Shown here: positions 58,682 through 64,000 of the stretch, piece by piece
Position numbering within the stretch: the stretch's first letter is position 1
How the letters are laid out: every line of letters begins with the position of its first letter
Source: Dehalococcoidia bacterium
GTDB lineage: Bacteria; Chloroflexota; Dehalococcoidia; SM23-28-2; RBG-16-64-32
NCBI GenBank assembly: GCA_030649945.1
Contig: JAUSFE010000071.1
Location: 1 to 64,000, forward strand
Length of the DNA: 64,000 bases
Reading direction: 5' to 3'
Position numbers and translations under genes: made by a program
Notes under the pieces: generated by a model
Told to the model about the DNA's origin: nothing
Seen by the model: only the letters and a program-made list of their open reading frames with translations
The model's database searches: none

Positions 58682-61114
58682 ATGGGCACCTTCTTCCACC
58701 CAATCACCATCATCGGCCCCAGAGGCGAGGAAACCGTCGAGGCGCTAGTCGATACGGGCGCCTCATTCACGACGATGCCTGCGTCTCTGCTGAGGCGGCT
58801 CGGCGTTCAGCCGCACCGCAGGGCGCGCTTGAAGCTGGCTGATGGCACAGCTCGCGACTGGGACCTCGGACGTATCGTTGCGAGGATAAACGGTACCGAA
58901 GAGGAGTCCATCTGCATTTTCGGGGCCGAAGACGCCCCGCCGGCCATCGGCGCGTACACGCTCGAGGGCCTCCTGCTGGGCGTTGACCCGCTGAGGGAGC
59001 GCCTGGTTCCGCGTGAAGGCTTTCTCATGGCCATCACCCCGGCCGAGAAGCCGTTTATCATCTCCTCCGAATACCAGATGACCGGCGACCAGCCGCAGGC
59101 CGTCGAGAAGCTGGAGGAGGGCCTGCGGCGGGGCTACAAGCACCAGACGCTGCTAGGCGTCACGGGCTCCGGCAAGACGTTTGCGATGGCCAACGTCATC
59201 GCCCGCGCCAATCGCCCCACGCTCGTCATCTCGCCCAACAAGACGCTGGCCGCCCAGCTCTACTCCGAGTTCCGCGACTTCTTTCCGGAGAACGCCGCCG
59301 AGTACTTCGTCTCTTACTACGATTACTACCAGCCGGAGGCCTACATCCCCCGCACGGACACCTACATCGCCAAGGACGCCGATATCAACGAGGAGATCGA
59401 TAAGCTGCGCCACGCCGCCACGCGCGCCCTCTTCGAGCACCGCGACGTCGTCATCGTCGCCTCGGTGTCCTGCATCTACGGCCTGGGCGAGCCCTCCGAG
59501 TACTACAACTTCGTGCTCCATTTCCAGAAGGGCGAGGTCGCCAACCGCAACCGCGCCCTGCGCCGGCTCGTGGACATGCAGTACGAGCGCAACGATCAGA
59601 ACCTCCTGCGCGGCCGCTTCCGCCTGCGCGGCGACTCGCTCACCGTGCTGCCGGCGTACGAGGAGCTGGCCGTCCGCGTCGATTTCTTCGGCGACGAGGT
59701 GGAGCGCATCATGCAGTTGGACCCGCTCACCGGCGAGGTGCTCTCCGAGATGGACGCCGTGGACATCTACCCGGCCAAGCATTTCGTGACCTCGGCGGAC
59801 AAGCTCGAGGTCGCCATCGACGACATCGAGGCGGAGCTGGCGGAGCGCTACCAGCTGCTGCAGGAGCGCGGCCGGCTGCTGGAGGCCCAGCGGATCGTCG
59901 AGCGCACGCGGTACGACATCGAGTGCCTGCGCGAGCAGGGCTACTGCTCGGGCATCGAGAACTATTCGCGGCACCTGGCCCGCCGCGCCGCCGGCAGCAC
60001 TCCCTGGACGCTGCTGGACTACTTCCCGGACGACTTCCTGATGTTCATCGATGAGTCGCACATGACGATCCCCCAGGTGCGCGGCATGTACAAGGGCGAC
60101 ATGGCCCGCAAGACGACGCTCGTAGACTTCGGGTTCCGCCTGCCTTCAGCCCTCGATAACCGCCCCCTCAACTTCCAGGAGTTCCTCTCGCACATCAACC
60201 AGGTCGTCTACGTCTCCGCCACGCCCGGCCCCTGGGAGTACGAGCACAGCGAGCAGGTGGTCGAGCAGATCATCCGCCCCACCGGGCTCGTGGACCCCGT
60301 GGTCGAGGTGCGGCCCACGAAGGGGCAGGTGGACGACCTGCTGCACGAGATCCGCCTGCGCGCCGAGCGCAGCGAGCGCGTGCTGGTCACGACGCTGACG
60401 AAGAAGATGGCCGAGGACCTGGCCGACTACCTGACGGAGATGGGCGTCAAGACGCACTACCTGCACAGCGAGATCCAGACGCTAGAGCGGGTGGAGATCC
60501 TGCGCGACCTGCGCCTGGGCGTCTACGACGTCATCGTCGGCATCAACCTCCTGCGCGAGGGGCTGGACCTGCCGGAGGTGAGTCTCGTCGCCATCCTGGA
60601 CGCGGACAAGGAGGGCTACCTGCGCAGCGAGTGGTCGCTGATCCAGACCATGGGCCGCGCCGCCCGCCACGTCAACGGCAGGGTCATCATGTACGCCGAC
60701 GTGATGACGGACTCCATGCGCCGCGCCATCGCCGAGACGGAGCGCCGGCGCGGCCTCCAGGAGGAGTACAACCGCGAGCACGGCGTGGAGCCGGAGGGCA
60801 TTCGCAAGGCGATCCGCGACATCACGGACCGCGTGAAGCAGGTGGCAGAGCAACGGCCGAGTTACACCGCGGGGCAGATCCCCCGCGACGAGCTGGCGCG
60901 GCTGATCAAGGAGCTGGAGAAGCAGATGAAGGAGGCGGGCCGCAACCTGGAGTTCGAGAAGGCCGCCCTGCTGCGCGACCGTGTGGTGGAGCTGCGCCGC
61001 GAGCTGGTGGGGGACGAGGAAGGGCTGACCATCATCGCGGCGATGCGTCGCGGCGGCGGCGGGCCGATGCCCCGCCCGGGCGCGGGGCGCGCGCGGCCGT
61101 CGCGACGGCGGTAG
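58682..61114 (+). CDS. uvrB: Retropepsin-like aspartic protease domain fused to UvrB
   Basis: 810 residues from ATG 58682. Residues 1-115 are a clan-AA aspartyl protease domain: [20 protein letters not shown] with catalytic Asp24 in DTGA, and [14 protein letters not shown]. From residue 116 it is a complete UvrB: Walker [48 protein letters not shown], helicase motifs, and a C-terminal UVR motif ([18 protein letters not shown]). The UvrB Met at 59027 has its own GAAGG 7 bases upstream, so a 695-residue UvrB may also be made. The protease part has no stop of its own. UvrB verifies damage in nucleotide excision repair. Confidence 0.92.
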   Translation: MGTFFHPITIIGPRGEETVEALVDTGASFTTMPASLLRRLGVQPHRRARLKLADGTARDWDLGRIVARINGTEEESICIFGAEDAPPAIGAYTLEGLLLGVDPLRERLVPREGFLMAITPAEKPFIISSEYQMTGDQPQAVEKLEEGLRRGYKHQTLLGVTGSGKTFAMANVIARANRPTLVISPNKTLAAQLYSEFRDFFPENAAEYFVSYYDYYQPEAYIPRTDTYIAKDADINEEIDKLRHAATRALFEHRDVVIVASVSCIYGLGEPSEYYNFVLHFQKGEVANRNRALRRLVDMQYERNDQNLLRGRFRLRGDSLTVLPAYEELAVRVDFFGDEVERIMQLDPLTGEVLSEMDAVDIYPAKHFVTSADKLEVAIDDIEAELAERYQLLQERGRLLEAQRIVERTRYDIECLREQGYCSGIENYSRHLARRAAGSTPWTLLDYFPDDFLMFIDESHMTIPQVRGMYKGDMARKTTLVDFGFRLPSALDNRPLNFQEFLSHINQVVYVSATPGPWEYEHSEQVVEQIIRPTGLVDPVVEVRPTKGQVDDLLHEIRLRAERSERVLVTTLTKKMAEDLADYLTEMGVKTHYLHSEIQTLERVEILRDLRLGVYDVIVGINLLREGLDLPEVSLVAILDADKEGYLRSEWSLIQTMGRAARHVNGRVIMYADVMTDSMRRAIAETERRRGLQEEYNREHGVEPEGIRKAIRDITDRVKQVAEQRPSYTAGQIPRDELARLIKELEKQMKEAGRNLEFEKAALLRDRVVELRRELVGDEEGLTIIAAMRRGGGGPMPRPGAGRARPSRRR
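59013..59029 (+). promoter_or_regulatory. Internal Shine-Dalgarno and start for standalone UvrB
   Basis: GAAGG at 59015-59019 is 7 bases before ATG 59027, which begins the segment homologous to the ordinary UvrB N-terminus ([18 protein letters not shown]). It would allow separate translation of UvrB from the fused reading frame. Confidence 0.5.
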
Positions 61115-61543
61115 GCCTCACCCCCTGGTTCGACCGCGGCGACTATGACTTTGATAGCATCCGGATGATCGTGCTGGCGCAGAATGCACCACGAAGACAC
61201 TAAGGCACAAGAATTCGGCTGATGGATTTATAGCTGTTCGTGTCTTTGTGTCTTTGTGGTCAAAACGGGGAACACGAAGTGCTGGCGGAGAGTGAACTAC
61301 GAAGGCACTAAGGCGCAAAGATTATCGACTACTCGCGACGTCACCAAGAATGAGAATTCACGGCGGCTCCTTCCCGCTCATGGTGAGGCACTCGTACCAT
61401 GAGCGGAGCATGGCGCTGGCAGTGCTCGGGGATGCCGTGCTCCGCTCGTCCTACGAGAACCTCAGGACGAGCGGGAAGGGATGTCGAGGGATCACGGATG
61501 TGGTCAGAACGGGGGACACGTGGAGGGCGCAACGTGGGCAAGA
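61115..61543. repeat. Repeat mosaic downstream of uvrB
   Basis: Order: a 52-bp element ending TTTGATAGCATCCGGATGAT CGTGCTGGCG (61128-61179); an inverted repeat CCACGAAGACACTAAGGCAC...GTGTCTTTGTGGTC (61189-61261); a partial copy (61296-61323); palindrome CCGCTCATGGT...ACCATGAGCGG (61374-61406); and CGCTCGTCCTACGAGAACCTCAGGACGAGCG (about 61444-61474). The first two recur at 61,926-62,089 on the far side of the RNA gene. No protein gene. Confidence 0.75.
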
Positions 61544-61575
61544 TAAAAAAGCTCCCCGGATTCCTCCGGGGAGCT
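61544..61575 (-). terminator. Strong intrinsic terminator of the minus-strand RNA gene
   Basis: On the minus strand AGCTCCCCGG, loop AGGAAT, CCGGGGAGCT: a perfect 10-bp stem (61575-61566 with 61559-61550), followed directly by TTTTTAT. Confidence 0.85.
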
Positions 61576-61793
61576 GTTTATTCGAGATCTGGTCCCGCGT
61601 CCGGCGTTTAGCTTTGCGGCCCTTATGGGCCGATGGGCTCTTCAGCCTCTTTGCAGCGAGCCGCTCCGCGGTTTCGCACTTCCTCTGCGTAATCTACGCA
61701 GGGGACCTTGCCCGGTCCACCTGGAGTATTCGGAGCAGCGCATGGAGCCTTATCACGCCGGCCTCACCTCCAGTCCTTCATGTCTTGTGCTCC
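61544..61793 (-). ncRNA. Unidentified structured non-coding RNA, about 250 nt
   Basis: Bounded by a strong promoter (61800-61827) and a perfect terminator, with no ORF beyond a possible five-codon MKDWR. By eye it folds as a multibranch: closing stem 61755-61761 with 61601-61607 (7 bp); long arm 61731-61739 with 61660-61668 (9 bp, one G-U) enclosing hairpins 61703-61718 (5 bp) and 61685-61701 (7 bp); then hairpins 61636-61647 (4 bp) and 61617-61632 (6 bp, loop AUAA in RNA). I could not match the cores of tmRNA, RNase P, SRP RNA, or common riboswitches. No minus-strand gene lies downstream, so it is probably a trans-acting RNA, or a diverged 6S-like RNA. Confidence 0.65.
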
Positions 61794-61799
61794 AACTCA

Positions 61800-61827
61800 A
61801 ACATAGCACAGGCCATTGTGTTGTCAA
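61800..61827 (-). promoter_or_regulatory. Near-consensus sigma70-type promoter of the RNA gene
   Basis: Minus strand: TTGACA (61827-61822), 16-bp spacer ending TGC, then TATGTT (61805-61800). A perfect -35 plus an extended -10 (TGnTATGTT) is the strongest promoter I see in the window. Start expected near 61793. Confidence 0.75.
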
Positions 61828-62100
61828 GATGCAGGCGGGCCAGAAAATCAGCGTTTGCGGGAGGGAGGTGAGCGAACGCCGTTCGCCCCTACCCGGCTGG
61901 CGGCTGCCCGGCGGGCGCGGCTGAACCACGAAGACACTAAGACACAAAGATTCGGCTGATGGATATATAACTGTCCGTGCCTTTGTGTCTTTGTGGTCAG
62001 AAAAGGGGGCGCAACGAGTGCGGCGGACGTGGGGCGGCTTCGACGGCCGCGACTACGGGTTCGATAGCATCCGGATGATCGTGCTGGCGGGGCAGCGACC
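61828..62100. repeat. Repeat mosaic between the RNA gene and ftsK
   Basis: GCGAACGCCGTTCGCCCCTA (about 61869-61888; also at 48452), the inverted repeat CCACGAAGACACTAAGACAC...GTGTCTTTGTGGTC (61926-61998), and the GACTACGGGTTCGATAGCAT CCGGATGATCGTGCTGGCG element (62038-62089) matching 61128-61179. No gene is seen. Confidence 0.75.
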
Positions 62101-64000
62101 CTACTCGAAGCGGTCTCCGTCGCCCGCGTCTTCGCCGTCGCGCGCAAGCACAACCCGCGAGTGCCCGCCCTCGGCGCTGGAGATGACCCCGGCGTCCTCG
62201 AGGATGTCGATCAGGCGGGCGGCGCGCGGATAGCCGATGTGCAGGCGGCGCTGCAAGAGCGACGTGGAGACGCGGGAGTGCTGCATCGCCAGTTCCTTCG
62301 CGGCCTCGTAAAGCGGGTCCTCCTCCGCCGCCTTTTGCGCCTCCTCATCCTCCACTTCCGCCAGCAGGTGGTCCATCTTGTCGGGGACCAGGTGGCGGAA
62401 CTTATCGTTGGCCCACCAGGCGACGACGCGGTCTATATCGGCATCGGAGACGTAGCAGCCCTGGATGCGCTTGGGCTTGGAGGCGTCCGTGGGCATGAAG
62501 AGCATGTCGCCGCGGCCCAGGAGCTTCTCCGCGCCGCCGCCGTCGATGATGGTGCGGGAGTCTACCTGCGAGGAAACCGCGAAGGCGATGCGCGTGGGGA
62601 AGTTGGCCTTGATCAGCCCCGTCACCACGTCCACGGAAGGCCGCTGCGTGGCGATGATCAGGTGGATGCCCGTGGCGCGGGAGAGTTGCGCCAGGCGGCA
62701 GATCTGGCGCTCGACCTCGTAGGGCGAGGCCATCATCAGGTCAGCCAGCTCGTCTATGATCACCACCCAGTACGGCAGCGTGTAAGTGGCGCGCGGGCTC
62801 TTGTTATACGCCTCGATGTTCCTGACGCCCGCCGTCGCGAAGCGGCGGTAGCGGCTGTCCATCTCGTGGATCACCGCCTGCAGCGTCCCCACCACGTCGT
62901 CCGGGTCCGTGATGATCTTGGAGAACGCCAGGTGGGGTATGGAGGCGAAGGTCGCCAGCTCCACGCGCTTCGGGTCAACCAGCACCAGCCGCAGGTCTTC
63001 CGGCGTATTGTGCAGCAGGAAGCAGGCGATGATGGAGTTGATGCAAACGCTCTTGCCGCTGCCCGTCGCGCCGGCGATCAGCAGGTGCGGCATCCTTGAG
63101 AGATCGGACGCCACCGGCTCTCCGGACACGCCCTTGCCCAGCGCCAGCGCCAGCTTGGAGCGCAGATTCGCCTTCTGGAAGGCGGTGCTCTCGATCACGC
63201 TGCGCAGCGCGACCAGTGAGGCGGTGCTGTTCGGCACCTCGATGCCGATGATGGGCTTCCCCGGCACCGGTGCCTCGATGCGGATCGTGGGCGCGGCCAG
63301 GGCCAGCGCCAGGTCGTTGGCCAGCGCCGTCACCCGGTTCACCCGTACCCGCGTGCGGGAAACCACCTCCGTGCGTGTCACGGGCCGGCCCTCCCTGTCG
63401 TAGATTGGGCGGCCGCTTTCGTCGCGCACCCCTACGGAGCGCGTCTTCGTCTCCCAGCCCGGCTCCACACCGAACTGCGTCACCGTGGGCCCCTGGGCGA
63501 TGGAGACGACGCGGGCGTCTACCCCGAAAGAGGCGAGAGTGTCGATGATAAGCTTGGAGCGCGCCTCGTTGTCCACGGGCCGCACTTCTACATCGGCGGC
63601 CTCGGCCAGGAGGTCCAGCGGCGGCAGTTCCCAGCCGTGGCCCGCCGGGCGGCCCATGGGCAGCGCCCGCTGGAACGCCCCCGCCTCCTCCGCCGGCTCG
63701 CTCGTCACGATTACGTCGCTGACCTCGGCGGTGCCGTCCGCCGCCGGCTCTGGCTCCAGTTCCGGCTCCAGGTCCGGCGTCTCTTGCCACTCCTCGTCCC
63801 ACTGCGGCAGATACGGGCGGTCCAGCAGCTTCTCGCGCTCCGCCTCGGCCCTCGGCAAGAGGCCCGTGAAGAGGGCGGAGATGGCCTGCCAGGCACGCTG
63901 CGGAATCTCCAGCGACGCTGTCCACCGGCCGGCGGCGGCCGCCCCCTGCCAGGCCTGCCCGGCTCGGCGCGGCCAGACCAGCGAGAAACCGGTGGCGCCG
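62101..64000 (-). CDS. ftsK: FtsK/SpoIIIE DNA translocase, partial (5' end beyond window)
   Basis: The frame is open to the window edge, with about 630 codons visible. A linker and variable region are followed by the alpha domain (KLIIDTLASFGVDARVVSIA; GPTVTQFGVEPG), the RecA-like motor with Walker A GATGSGKSVCINSI, Walker B IDELADLMMA, and TGIHLIIATQRPSVDVVTGL, then the C-terminal gamma winged helix (VSTSLLQRRLHIGYPRAARL). It pumps chromosomal DNA at division and activates XerCD at dif. The N-terminal membrane domain would lie beyond position 64,000. Confidence 0.95.
   Translation of the reverse strand, partial: GATGFSLVWPRRAGQAWQGAAAAGRWTASLEIPQRAWQAISALFTGLLPRAEAEREKLLDRPYLPQWDEEWQETPDLEPELEPEPAADGTAEVSDVIVTSEPAEEAGAFQRALPMGRPAGHGWELPPLDLLAEAADVEVRPVDNEARSKLIIDTLASFGVDARVVSIAQGPTVTQFGVEPGWETKTRSVGVRDESGRPIYDREGRPVTRTEVVSRTRVRVNRVTALANDLALALAAPTIRIEAPVPGKPIIGIEVPNSTASLVALRSVIESTAFQKANLRSKLALALGKGVSGEPVASDLSRMPHLLIAGATGSGKSVCINSIIACFLLHNTPEDLRLVLVDPKRVELATFASIPHLAFSKIITDPDDVVGTLQAVIHEMDSRYRRFATAGVRNIEAYNKSPRATYTLPYWVVIIDELADLMMASPYEVERQICRLAQLSRATGIHLIIATQRPSVDVVTGLIKANFPTRIAFAVSSQVDSRTIIDGGGAEKLLGRGDMLFMPTDASKPKRIQGCYVSDADIDRVVAWWANDKFRHLVPDKMDHLLAEVEDEEAQKAAEEDPLYEAAKELAMQHSRVSTSLLQRRLHIGYPRAARLIDILEDAGVISSAEGGHSRVVLARDGEDAGDGDRFE

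Noticed and set aside
61544-61793. tmRNA, RNase P RNA, SRP RNA or a riboswitch at the RNA gene
   Set aside because: None of the conserved cores I know (tag-coding and ALA-tRNA ends, P4 segment, GGAAGCAGC-type SRP tip, TPP/cobalamin/SAM/FMN boxes) is seen, and there is no downstream gene for a riboswitch to control.

Overview
This is a high-GC, gene-dense bacterial chromosome segment of core metabolic and DNA-maintenance genes. I see no rRNA, no CRISPR array and no intact transposon. Several features point to Chloroflexota, probably a Dehalococcoidia-like lineage: small DUF2277 and DUF3090 proteins, a luciferase-like F420-type oxidoreductase, an F420/FMN split-barrel protein, siroheme decarboxylase, a topA-dprA-xerD block, CSLREA/dockerin-like secreted proteins, and many short dispersed palindromes. 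That placement is inferred from gene content, not from a phylogenetic marker.

Layout. 0-5.3 kb (+): possible IS tail, small molybdoenzyme, fused siroheme decarboxylase, TrpD2-like protein, hypothetical protein, threonine aldolase, lipoprotein. 5.3-6.0 kb: small genes and a decayed response-regulator fragment. 6.2-10.6 kb (+): a copper/cytochrome operon ending in a CopC-CopD-cytochrome c fusion. 10.7-13.4 kb (-): diguanylate cyclase and secreted subtilase. 13.8-19.3 kb: DUF3090, aldonolactone-oxidase-like flavoenzyme, leuC and leuD separated by a GIY-YIG gene, and a DtxR regulator. 19.4-24.2 kb (+): leucine-catabolic operon mccB, crotonase remnant, mccA, HMG-CoA lyase. 24.2-27.9 kb (+): atypical response regulator, crotonase, LLM oxidoreductase, MBL hydrolase. 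28.1-36 kb: mostly minus-strand hydrolases, phosphatase, Nudix and phosphotransferases, one tRNA(CAU), and a second GGDEF protein.

36.1-46.4 kb (-) is a dispersed purine biosynthesis region (purS, purC, purB, purE, purD, a purN-like gene) interleaved with DinB, PPOX, CSLREA-dockerin, cupin, methyltransferase, HicB-like and PHP genes. 46.8-58 kb (-) holds xseB-xseA, efp, an M24 peptidase, aroQ, xerD, topA, dprA, a CorC protein and a GlmU-type acyltransferase. 58.3-64 kb holds an ABM protein, uvrB fused in frame to an N-terminal retropepsin-like domain, a repeat-rich 1-kb gap with an unidentified structured RNA gene, and the 3' part of ftsK.

Most interesting points: (1) a minus-strand RNA gene at about 61,544-61,793 with a near-consensus extended -10 promoter, a multibranched fold and a perfect intrinsic terminator, but no ORF; (2) a methyltransferase interrupted only by two adjacent in-frame UGA codons followed by a SECIS-like hairpin; (3) a retropepsin-UvrB fusion with a second internal ribosome-binding site and start; (4) a crotonase stub exactly where liuC should lie; (5) a mosaic of dispersed palindromic and heptanucleotide repeats. 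Everything here was read by eye. No homology search, folding program or phylogeny was run.
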